A stretch of DNA of 64,000 nucleotides from Alviniconcha marisindica (Eukaryota > Mollusca > Gastropoda > Provannidae), in contig JABMCL010002405.1 in assembly GCA_018857735.1 (NCBI GenBank), forward strand, positions 95,001 through 159,000. Reading direction: 5' to 3'. The notes beneath the pieces are model-generated. The model ran no database searches. It saw nothing but the letters and a program-made list of their open reading frames with translations, and was not told where the DNA came from. Each line of letters starts with the position of its first letter. The first letter of the stretch is position 1. The translations under genes were made by a program, and so were the position numbers. Of this stretch, positions 22,206-33,253 are shown one piece after another.

Positions 22206-22735
22206 CCACCCCCCAACACCACAGTTACAAGTGGCCTAACCGTGGCCAGAATCATGGTCAGGCGCATCAGCTTCAAAGCCGAGCCCTGGACGACAAACTT
22301 TCCCTATCGTACCCCGACGGCAATAAAGGCGCGACTAGCCCCGAGGTCAAAGTGAACACTACTCAGCATTCCAAATATGGAATCGCCAATGTCAAACCGC
22401 GAAAGTCGGTCAGGTGTGACGGCCCCGCGCGGCTCGACCCCAAGGCACCGAAGACTGACTGAACTGATGCGAAATGGACCCGACACCACCGCACACCATA
22501 ACCACGCGCATTACTCTTCGGGGGCTGTCCAGGATGAAGTAAGCGCCGGGTTTGTGACGCCGACTGCAATTCTTCAGGGAGAATAGAAGCCCTGCACTGT
22601 ATGTTCAGTGCCGCACACTCACGCAGCAGTAAAACGCACGTTGTGTCGCGGCGGGTCAGGTCGTCGAGTCGTCTTCCGATCTGCCGCCGCACAACAGCGT
22701 GCAGTTTAGACTATTTGGTAATGCGTACTCCGATA
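22206..22735. other. Unassigned GC-rich unique sequence
   Basis: CpG-containing sequence with open frames on both strands (109 codons on minus at 22363-22692) that resemble no family I know. A coding exon cannot be excluded. Confidence 0.35.
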
Positions 22736-22739
22736 TCAA

Positions 22740-22800
22740 TTCCCTGCACCCCCCCCTTCCCCCCCCCCCTCTCCCCCCCCCCCCCCGCCACCCTCCACCC
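22740..22800. repeat. C-rich tract
   Basis: Poly-C runs with T interruptions. Confidence 0.9.
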
Positions 22801-22954
22801 GCGTGGCGCTCCAAGCGAAAAACAACAATATTTTGGAGAATTTGTTTGTTGTATAGGTTAGGACCACGTTAGAGAGTTGTAAAATTGTGAAAATGCATTT
22901 CTGTCTGCTATGTTCATCCGTAGTGAACTAGGTCTAGGAATACTCAACAATCAT

Positions 22955-22956
22955 TT

Positions 22957-22997
<41 letters not shown>

Positions 22998-23045
22998 ATA
23001 AATTTTCCACAGCGCTATTTCCCGCTGAGCGAGCTCAACGCGCTT
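22955..23045 (-). mobile_element. L2-like 3' tail with (AAT)n
   Basis: On the minus strand GCTCGCTCAGCGGGAAATAG then CGCTGTGGAAAATTTATG and (TTA)n. The GCGCT...ATTATT ending is typical of L2-type LINE or SINE tails. Confidence 0.6.
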
Positions 23046-23084
23046 GTTCACATACATGTACATATTATATACCACACATAATAT

Positions 23085-23088
23085 TTTA

Positions 23089-23181
<93 letters not shown>

Positions 23182-23185
23182 CAGT
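23085..23185. repeat. (CA)n and (TA)n
   Basis: (CA)n 23091-23128, (TA)n 23129-23180. Confidence 0.95.
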
Positions 23186-23267
23186 TTTCTTGGCCATGAA
23201 ATTAGATCCAGTCATTGCAACTGATATAAACGGGTGAAGGTCATTGCAAGTTGTGTCTGAACCTAAC

Positions 23268-23875
23268 GCAACCCCCCCCCCCCCCCCCCCCCCCCACCCC
23301 TCCAGGAAGTCCCTGGCAGTACTTTTTGGAGAACGTACACGACGTCAAACGAGTCAAACACTGAAAAAGTTATGTCCGCACAAAGTTAAAATACATGCAA
23401 TACTCTTTTTGAAACAGCATCTTAAACAAAACAAAACAACAAGATGAAGAAGAACAAGAAGAAAGAAGAAGGAAAAAAGAAAAGAAAAAGAAAAAGAAAA
23501 GAAAAAAGAATTTAAAAAAAATGAAAAGAAAAAAATCAATGTTAGCATTTTTCCCTACACGGCTGAACGGTCACAACACACAAACTAGTCTGTACATGAT
23601 AACAGCCAATGCTGAGCTTACGCTTTTTGTTGTTGTTGTTGTTGTTGCTTTTTGAAGGGTTCTGATCACATAGAAAGTAACACAACAGTGCTACTTAAAA
23701 AAAAAAAAAAAAAAAAAAAATGGGGGTGGGGGATGTATAACAAAATTAGTTGTCTTATTTATTTTCTAGTACATGCAGTAAGTAAAGCAGTACTGTTTTT
23801 TCTCTCCTTCCTTTATGTCATTTCAGAGCAATGGGATTGACAAAATTATGGTGGGGGGGGGGGGGGGGGGAGTAA
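23268..23875. repeat. Scattered homopolymers in AT-rich DNA
   Basis: Poly-C 23272-23295, A/G-rich 23445-23540, (TTG)n 23627-23648, poly-A 23697-23719, poly-G 23852-23870. Confidence 0.85.
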
Positions 23876-24273
23876 CAATTTCCATACGATCCCGTCACTA
23901 TTCTTCGATCAGAGCTGGTTTGAAACAACACATGAGTATGCGATTGCAACTGTTTTGTTTGTTGATGGGTGTTATGTAGAAACTCCTTTAATTTTGTTTT
24001 GTTTTTGTTTTGCGTCAAATTAGGTCAGGTTTATTGTGATATTTGGTATAGTCTTCTCCGCATATTATGGTATGTCCCATAAAGGTTCAACGTGTACAAC
24101 GACAGGCTAAGGCTGTTTGTAACAAGTAGCACATAAAACGTTTGAGGAAAGATTAGCTTTCCCGTTTTTATGAAGTTCGGAAAAACCGCCTTCAGCGTGG
24201 AAATCTTACCATTGTGCCACGCACATTCAGCTACGCTCCAGCCGCCTCTCGACCGAAGTCGATACCTTTGGCA
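23876..24273. other. Unique AT-rich upstream sequence
   Basis: Non-repetitive sequence before the ski regulatory region. No feature recognised. Confidence 0.4.
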
Positions 24274-24299
24274 GACGTCGCGACGTCACTGTGACGTCA
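24274..24299. promoter_or_regulatory. CRE palindromes upstream of ski
   Basis: GACGTCGCGACGTC (24274-24287) is a perfect 14-bp palindrome. TGACGTCA (24292-24299) is a full CRE. They lie about 660 bp before the ski start codon, so they are candidate promoter or proximal enhancer sites for CREB/ATF or bZIP factors. The transcription start is not identifiable. Confidence 0.5.
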
Positions 24300-24463
24300 C
24301 AGGCTAGACATTGTGTAATGAATGCAACGCCAGTCTCCTAACACCGGCAAACTTTATCGGTTTCTACCTCATGCCGTCCTGCGTCAACCGACTCTAAAAA
24401 GTGAAAACTTGGAAAAGAATTGAACTATATGGTAGTAGGTGGGAGCGGCGATATGCCACGCAA

Positions 24464-24511
24464 ACTGTACTGGGGGGGTGGGGGTGGGGTGGGGGGGGGG
24501 GGGGGGGGATG
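24464..24511. repeat. Poly-G tract
   Basis: G-rich run on the + strand with T interruptions, within the ski upstream region. Confidence 0.9.
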
Positions 24512-24847
24512 TAGCTGTTCACAATTCTAGCGTCTGACATGCACGCAGACAACACACGTGTGTCAGGGGGAGGTACTTACACGCGCCATTCTATCGTAGG
24601 TCTTGTTTGCGGCTACAAGGGAGAAACTTACCCCCAAACCCTCAAAAAGCACGCGGGTTCCGCCATGAGGTAGAATCGTGAGTTCCAATGTATTTGAACT
24701 ACATTTGCTCTTGACAGAATGGAGATATTGAGAACTGTGTGAGCTCTACGCCGCTGTTCTGTGCCGTTACCGAGGGAGTACGCACGCGCAATGGAACAGC
24801 GAGATATTTCTGCAGTGGGCCTTGGAAAGCCAGACAGGTTTGCGCGA

Positions 24848-24937
24848 GCAAGCTATGCTTGCATTGAGCGAGAAGCGGCATAGCCGCAGCAGACGATCTT
24901 TCCCCCGTATGTGCACGAGCGGCTTTTTCTCGCTCGT
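24848..24937 (+). promoter_or_regulatory. Three short hairpins in the ski leader region
   Basis: GCAAGC-TAT-GCTTGC (24848-24862), GCGGC-ATA-GCCGC (24875-24887) and ACGAGCG-9 nt-CGCTCGT (24915-24937) lie just before the start codon. If transcribed they could fold in the 5' UTR. Confidence 0.35.
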
Positions 24938-24968
24938 AGTTTACGAACGACTGGAGTCAGATGGATGA
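24855..24968 (+). CDS. Upstream ORF overlapping the ski start (37 codons)
   Basis: ATG at 24855 and a second in-frame ATG at 24909 read without a stop to TGA at 24966-24968, overlapping the ski ATG by eight bases in another frame. If the mRNA leader includes it, ribosomes using it would pass the main start, a known way to hold down translation of a dose-sensitive protein. Whether it is transcribed is not shown by the sequence. Confidence 0.35.
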   Translation: MLALSEKRHSRSRRSFPRMCTSGFFSLVVYERLESDG

Positions 24969-25830
24969 CTCCGTTTTATCAGTCAACCCCCATTTGCAGA
25001 GGGTGTTGAAAACTTACCAAAACGCAGCAGTTCGAAGTTTGAGTGGACCAACAGGCTTGCCCATCGATCTGTCTCAGTTGAGTCCGGCCGCTTTGGAGGA
25101 GTACCGAAAGGCTATGGATACTTTGAAGAAGTCCCCAACAGAAAAAGGACTTCACTTCGAACCATACGTATCCTTGCCAGGACACTTTCCTGTGTTTACG
25201 CCTGTGGATACCACAACCAGTGAGCAGTCCGAAACTTCTTTGGAAGGAGAAACGATTGCGTGTTTCGTCGTTGGGGGCGAAAAGAGGCTGTGCTTACCTC
25301 AGATCTTGAACACTGTTCTTCGGGACTTTACCTTGCAAGAGATCAACGCGGTTTGCGACGACTTGCACATTTTCTGCACACGATGCAACGCCGCGCAGTT
25401 GGTGACATTGAAAATGTCGGGCATTTTGCCCCCAAGAGCAGCCAGTTGTGGTCTCATCACGAAAACCGACGCAGAGCGTTTGTGCAGCGCTCTCGTACAT
25501 TGCACCCCGGAAAAAAGTGCGAATCCCCCTTCTGTGCACTGCATTCGTGTCTACCACAACTGCTTCGGAAAAGGGGATGGACACTTCAACCCAGATTTGT
25601 ACACGAGCCCTGATGCCAAGTGCATTCATTGTGTTGAATGTCAGGGGTTGTTTTCGCCGACAAAATTTGTTTGTCATTCGCATAAGGCGCCAGAAAATCG
25701 GACATGTCACTGGGGTTTTGACTCAGAAAGATGGAGAGATTACCTACTTGTGAAAGATAAGAAGTTTCAGGATGCTCTGGAAAATATCAAGTCAAGATAT
25801 GATCCGAAGCACAAACACAAACGGAGACAG
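24961..25830 (+). CDS. ski: ski exon 1: N-terminus, Ski/Sno/Dac and SMAD4-binding domains
   Basis: It encodes residues 1-290. Residues 11-31 ([10 protein letters not shown], then SLSGP) align with the R-SMAD-binding segment of vertebrate SKI. Residues about 97-180 are the Ski/Sno/Dac domain, with [20 protein letters not shown] and [13 protein letters not shown] nearly as in vertebrates. Residues about 195-285 are the SAND-like SMAD4-binding domain with candidate zinc ligands in CIHCVEC (221-227), CHSH (238-241) and TCHWGFDS (248-255). [12 protein letters not shown] departs from the vertebrate GKCKG form, losing one Cys. The exon ends KHKRRQ at donor CAG|GTAAGC (25831), phase 0, the same place as in vertebrates from memory. 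Start chosen by an in-frame upstream stop; +4 is G, -3 is C, so context is moderate. Confidence 0.97.
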
Positions 25831-28800
25831 GTAAGCCACTGAGACGGTGTAAACTTGGATTGCCCACAATATTATATCCCATACCTCCAAATTATAGGCC
25901 TTTATGCAGATTAGAGGAAGGCCTGCACATGTGTGTTGTTGAAACTGTAAACTTATGACTACACAGTTCAGCAAAAGGCCAGACACCCAGTTTCAGTACG
26001 AAAAATAAATAAAAATCTTCATTGTTTATTATACAGCACAGTCTTATCATGCACATGAATTTGTTTCTTGTCCAGTGTGTTATAATCTTCATTGTTTATT
26101 ATACAGCACACTCTTTATCATGCACATGAATTTGTTTCTTGTCCAGTGTGTTATAGTATTTGAATCTTGATGAGGAGAGGGAAACGTTTAATAATGGTCG
26201 AATCTTTTCTGAATCCCATGAGAATTTGATACAGTACAGTGACAGAGGAACTAGTGGCAGTGTTTTTAATTTTAATTTTATGAAATGTATAAATTGACAA
26301 CTTTTCTACACATTGTTCGGTCACAGTTCAGTTTTGTTCCAGTTTTTGGGGGAGATATTTTGTTTGGAACAACTTTGGTACCTACCCGTTTTGACTTGAA
26401 AGCAACTAGTTTATAAGTTCTTTGTGATATAAGTATTGTACTGTGGCTCAAGATCAGCTGAGGTGGAGGTTTTGTATCAGTTTGACTCTAAAACAATTTG
26501 TGCCAGGTATGTGCACCCATTTGTGCTAGGGATAAGTAAGCTTTTCATGCTTTTCCAACACAAGCAGCAGTTCTGCTCTTGTATGTTTCAGTTTTGAGCT
26601 TCCTAATTCTAAAAACAGGATTTAATCAATTAATGTACTACTTGCATACACGTGAACAAATTACAGTTAGTATTGATAGTGTTAATACAGTAAAACTAAA
26701 AGTAAGCGGCTAAAATAATTTAAAAAATGCATTGGTGATGTGAAAGAGGGGCATCATTATGTTAATATATTTTTAATTGAAGCCTACATGACCATGAACA
26801 CTTTACCTCTGCTTAGGGAAAAAAAATTGGGTCAGTATTTCGGCTGCCATTATTTTCACCCTTTAAGTTGGAAGCTTTAATTTTTTCATGGGCCAGCTTG
26901 TACATTTCACCTGAGCTGAGTCAAAACCATGGGCACATGAAACAAATCCAAACAAATTACATACAAACTTAGCCTTTAAATACATATTCAGGTGATGTTT
27001 ATAGACTGTTGTTCCTGAACATGTTTTCCCCGTCAAGCTGTTTGAAAAAGTGTGCTTTAAATATAGTTTAATGTGTGTGTGCGTGGATGCATGCATGTGT
27101 GTGCATGCATAGGTGGGTGTGCATGCATGGGTGTGTGTGTGTGTGTTTAAAGTGCCATTGTCACATTGAACAAAGCTTTGGCCTTTGCTGTGACCAGCAC
27201 TGATCTGACCAGACATAGTTTTGATCTTACTGGGTCAGCTGCTGAACCACCAAGCATCAGCCCATGTCTTAGAAATTTAAGGCTTTCTTCCTGTTCCACA
27301 TTACTACATCATTAGCCATGGAAACCTTTTTATTTTTATTTTTTAGGTCTTCTTTGGTTGAGGTGGCTGCTGTCATTAACTTTCATTAATGGGGGGGGGG
27401 GGGCTCTCGGGGATTTACCTTGAACTGGAATGAGTCCAGAGGTCGGACCATGGCAACTTTTACTGGGAAGGCATTCCATTCTGTAATGACCTGGGGAAAG
27501 GAAAGATTTTTGTCTGGTTACACCCTTCTGTGGAACTGGAAGTCTTCAAACAGGTATACTTGTGGTTAGGAAGTCTGAAGTGAGTGTGTATGTACATGTA
27601 CATTTAGCGCTCACACTCATGGAACTATGCAATATTTATATGCTGTCAGTAACCACTGTAATGGTCTTTGTCATTACGTTTAAAACCAACATCCCATTTT
27701 AAAAAAAAATTATGGTTTATTTAAAAAATAAATAAATCTGGAAACACAAACTTATGGCCGCCCAGTTCTAAATAAATCATTTGGTTTAAACTAAATTTAT
27801 TCATTCATTGTAGTCAAAAGGCAAGCTCAACAAATAAGTACAGGAAACACAAAAGCAGTATGCTTATTTGAGTGTTACCTGTAGATAAAAATAATAATTA
27901 CACAGACGATAAATCATTTGTGGTAGTTGGTACCAAACTTTGAGTTTGACTTTCAGTTGGTAAACGCCTTATGGACACTGGTTCATTGAATGTCCTACAA
28001 AATAAAAAATATAAAAAATCTACAGTTGGTAGAATTTATTCAAGACAAAATATAAAAATTACAGGTGTTGTTGAAGAAAGAAATTGAAAGAAAAAAGTTT
28101 GTGCCCCAAAATGACCAACAGCATATGATGTGTGTAGCTGTAAAAATAAAAAATCCCTTTTTTTTTTTTTGAAAAGTAAAAAATACGTGCATATAAAAGC
28201 CGGGGGGGGGGGGGGGAGAAGAATGTCATGGTTGCATTTATTTACTTAGCTTTGCCACTGATAGAGCTACCGATCCCGATAACAATTTCCACATGGTCTT
28301 GTTTTCAAAATAGGATGTTTTCCTCCCCCAACGCACCGAGTCTCTTTCGCAAGCAGAATCTATATGAACATTATAACACCAGCATAGCGGGACGTGCACA
28401 ATGGCACAGCCCCGGCTGGGTCCACGACTAGCCGGCTAATACAGATCCTATGACTCGACTACAGGCCGCTACCGGCTCGCTACGTCCTTGGTCGATCCCC
28501 GCACAGACAAAGCAAACAAACACTTTGCGAGAGGCCGGGGTCGTGGAGGGCTTGCGGTGGTGTGTTTTGTGGATGGGGGGGGGGGGGTGGAGGAGAGAAG
28601 AAAGGGAGGGTTGGGGGGGGGGGGGGAGTGTCAAGATTTGTTCAGGCTACTTGGTGCCTGAAAAGGAGTTCACACACAGACTAACTAAACTAAACCGCTG
28701 GCCGGACGTTTTTTTCTTTCTTTTCTCCTGTCTATATATGTTATATGTATCCATTTCTTGTTGAGGTTCACACACAGACCAACTAAACTAAACCGCTGGC

Positions 28801-31800
28801 TGAACGTTTTCCCCCTTGTGTCAGATCAGGGGATCTACGTTACTTGGTTAAGTATAATTATATATATGTTATAACTTATATGTATCAAGTTAGAACTTTC
28901 AGTTGGGTTGAACTGGAGCTCAGTTTCTTGTTGAGGTTCACACACAGTCACACACAGACCAACTAAACTAAACCGCTGGCTGAAATTTTTCCCCCTCGTG
29001 TCTGATCAGGGGATCTGCGTTACTTTGTTAAGTATAATTACATGTTATATGTATCAAGTTAGAACTTTCAGTTGGGTTGAAGTGGAGCTCCGTTTCTTGT
29101 TGAGGTTCACACACAGTCACGCACAGACCAACTAAACTAAACCGCTGGCCAAACGTTTTTTTCCCCTCGTGTCTGATCAGGGGATCTACGTTACTTTGTT
29201 AAGTATAATTATATATATATATATGTTATATGTATCAAGTTAGAACTTTCAGTTGGGTTGAAGTGGAAGTCCGTTTCTTGTTGCGGTTCACTCACAGTCA
29301 CACACAAACCAACTAAACTAAACCGCTGGCCGAACGTTTTTTTTTCTTTTCTCGTGTCTGATCAGGGGAGTAAACTACGTTACTTGGTTAAGTATAATTA
29401 TATATGTTGTATGTATCAAGTTAGAACTTTCAGTTGGGATGAAATGGAGCTCCGTTTCTTGTTGAGGTTCACACAGTCACACACAAACCAACTAAACTGA
29501 ACTGCTGGCCCAACATTTTTTTCTTTCTCATGTCTGATCAGGGGAGTAAACTACTTTACTTTAATTATATGTTTTGTATCAAGTTAGAAATTTCAGTTGG
29601 GTTGCCAGTGGCTTGGAAGTGGAACTCCATTTCGTATTGATGTTCACCACAGGTTTTTACATCTTGCTGTATAGAGCGGGCAGTCTCTCTTTGCGGTATT
29701 ACGTTTATAGTGTTAAATAAAAATATATATAAAAAAAGGAAGAAGAAAAATGCACGAAAACACACACAAGTGACACACACACACACAAAAGAAAGATTTT
29801 TTCCCTACAGATAAGCAAATCGTCACTAAATGTCCTAGAAAACTTGGGAGTTATTGTTGGTTACTTGTAAGAATGACTGGAATGACCCAAGACTTTATCA
29901 GCGTTTGACTTCATCAGTTTTTACTAGTATTCTTTGACATCCACCCAAAACAGTACTTGCTGGTTATGTGGAAACGTGACAATGGTTGACAGAAGTGAAT
30001 GTTGCCCATTCCCATGATGCAAATAGTATGTAACCAACCTCCTCCTCCTCGGGTAGCCAACATCAGGGGTAAATGCGGATGTTTATGCCACACTTACAAG
30101 TGTGTGATGTTGGTGTGGGGGAATATAACTATAAGGGTTAGGATGCATGATATTTGTGGAGGATCAGAGCTCAGGAGCTGTGTGAAAGTTGAGATGGCTG
30201 CCCTGGGCTCCCGTCCCTAATAAGCCTACGAGCTACGGTTTCTGTGGACGTAAAGCAACACTTCATCATGATCATATTTGTGGAGAAATTAAAATTAAAA
30301 AAAAAATCACACATCCAGGACTGCAGTTGCAAAGCTTGAACTGTGTTGATGGTGTGTGTGTGTGGAATGCAGAAAGTGTTCATGAAGTGAGGCTAGGACT
30401 AGGAGGCTTCACAAACACTTCACAAAGTTCTATTAAGAGCTGGGTGTAGGGTTTGGGGGCCTAGTCCCACAGGAAGATAGGCGTAGCGAGTGAAGGTGCT
30501 GCAGGCAGCGAGCAAGCAGCCGCTTCTGGCACTGGAAGACTGTTGCCCCCTTGCCTCGGTGGAATTTGTATTCGCTGGAAGGAATGTTTCCTGACCGTGT
30601 AGGCTAATTTGTTGTTGGTATGGTGACTCCATGCAGACGGGTGCTTTGGCGCTGGTGGTGTCACAGCCGTTCCCGTCTGATTGGTCTTGTTTTAACCCTC
30701 TCAGTGCCGGGGAGAAGAAACCGAGCTGTGCATGCCTGTGGCAGGGAGCTGCAAGGTTTTGAGTAAAAAATTAATGATGTTTATATATTTACTTCTAGGT
30801 GTTCTCTTAGGTAAGGTCAGACACATAACTGTCTATTCAGTTATCTTTCTACTGTGCTAGTGGTACAACAATCCATAGAAAAAAATTGGAAGTGCACGCA
30901 TTGCGCCGGGCAGAATAGTCAGTTGGTGGGCTTCGAAAGGGTTAAGTAACAAGTAGCATCTTTTTACTTTCTCTCTTGACTTACTAGGTGACGTGATTGG
31001 ATGACTTTGTTTGTTCGTCCCCAGGTTGACACCGGTCTAAGGTTAAGTTTACCGCGGGGTTAACCCGAAATAGAATCGTTGGGACTCGGTCCTTGCATAC
31101 TTTCAATTTCACGCTCTTTTATCGAAAACAAGCGATGCGGTACGCGGACCACACACTCCTGTTCCATCAAGGTCCACACCTGTACAGACGCACTTGCCTT
31201 GCCTTTGCCACTCCTCCCACTTCCCATCTCTCCCCCCCCCCCCCCCCCCTTCCCGAGCTGTCCATTGCCCTTGTTCCCTGCTCTGTCCCGTGTTCAGCCT
31301 ATCTGTCAGTGGAGTGCTAGACGAGTCCGGCTAGTTATTGTCAACCACAGTTCCCATTGTAGAGCGTGAATAAGAGGGCTGTTATCTCTAAAGGGGGGAA
31401 GGGGCTATGCGAGTCGCGGGCTTGTTGGCCTTGAGGGCTTGTTTTCCACTCCACATCTTTTGGCCGGCGTGAGGTACTTGTTGAGTGACCGGTGACCCCG
31501 TTCCTTTGACCAGGGTAGGCGAGGTATCGCTCCTAGCCCTGCTCCCTAGTCTAGCACGGTTGCACAGGCGGCATTGGTAGCACCGTCGTCAATTTGTTTC
31601 AACGCCGTTTTTTTTTTTTTTTTACCTCGTCCGTGCCGTATTGAGCACAGTCAGGGCTCGGGACTGTGTCAGAGTCGAGGTGGCCGTCCTGGGCTCCCGT
31701 CCCTAATAAGCCTACGGTTTCTGTGGACGTAAAGCAACACTTCATCATCATTGAGCGCAGCGCAGAAACAGGATTTATTGTTTGTATAGGTCTGCTAGAG

Positions 31801-33203
31801 TGCTGGCTAGATAGAATGAATTTTCCAGTAGAAAATAGACTTTAGAATTACAGACGTGGGATTTTGTGGCCGATATTACTTTTAGAGAGTGCATAGTCCC
31901 AATCAGTTGGGACATCACTGGGGCACAGTCAGTCAGTTGGGACCCAGGACTTTTAAGCTGTCTTCGAATAGTTCATCGCCACAGTCAGTTGGGACTTTTG
32001 TGGCACAGTCAGCCAGTTGGGACCCAGGACTTTCGAAGCTTACTCCGAATAGTTCATCGGATTGCAACAATTGTACTTGTAGGCCTGATGTGTAAACTGA
32101 AGGAATTCATCCTTAAACTAGAAAAAGAAAGAAAAATATTCACGATTAGAAAGAAGGGCGGCGGAGGACTAAATTACTAGTTAAAGTCTTTTTCCTTTTT
32201 TAGCCGGAAAAGGAAAAAGAAAAGAAAAAAGTGGAGAAAAAGCAATGTCAGCAAGAGGTTGGAAATGATCACCCCCACCCCCTCCGACACACACACGAAC
32301 GAACGCGCGCGCGCGCACACACACACATACACACACACACACAAACACCGAACCTTTTTCACGGCGGGTAACACGTTGCGGGTTCACCGTGCGGCTGGGC
32401 AAAGCATAGCAGTGTTGATCGTCTAGACGGCTCCTTGGGAAATAGGCAGCGCTATTTTTACTCGAGGCGTGTTTGCCCGCCTGGACAAAGGTCATTTGGA
32501 TCAGCACTGAGCTAGCCACGTTGGACTCGGTACTCGGGATCAGGCGGCCCGGCCGACCACTACCGGCCAAAGAAGTTGGTCGGTCGGTCGGTCGGTCGAT
32601 CGGACCTGAACCCGTTTGTGGACGAGGAGGGACGTTGCGCTTTCGTGTTTGGCTTTTAATGCATACGCTCGCTTAGACGTGTTGACGTTGTTACTTCACA
32701 AACCGTGGCATGGCGGTCCCGGGTCCCAGCTTCTCACTCCTCTTTCTTCCGTCTGTCTGTCTGTCTGTCTGTCTGTCTTTTCCTTCTGTCTGTCTGTCTG
32801 TCTATCTCTCTCCTGTGTGTTTATTACTGTTAACAGTGGTAGTAGTATATTTGACTTGTTTGTGTACTGCTTATCCTGTTCAAATGTTAATCGACTTTGT
32901 AAAGTTAATCCCCCCGCCCCCCCTCCACACACACACACCTCCCCCTTTTTTTGGTGCTCACTTATTGACTTAATCAGCAGTTTAGTAAGGACTAGTTGTT
33001 AGACAGGTCTAAATGAGCCTAAACTACAATCCTTGGAAAATGAAGTTTTCGAGTTCGGTTTCGAGTTCCTGTCGGTCCCCCCCCACCCCCTTCTTCTTTC
33101 TCTCTGCCTTCACGGTTGACTTGGCAAAAGCGAATCACGCCAGTCTGCCTGTCTCTCTCTCTTTGTCTGCCACTAGTGCGGGCTGACTTGGCGAAAAATG
33201 ATC

Positions 33204-33253
<50 letters not shown>

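Noticed and set aside
22363..22692. 109-codon minus-strand frame
   Set aside because: Not recognised, no partner exons or motifs. Kept only as unassigned unique sequence.
24961..25842. Retroviral or retrocopy origin of the SKI sequence
   Set aside because: The gene has six GT-AG introns, an upstream in-frame stop and no long terminal repeats. It is the ordinary cellular gene.
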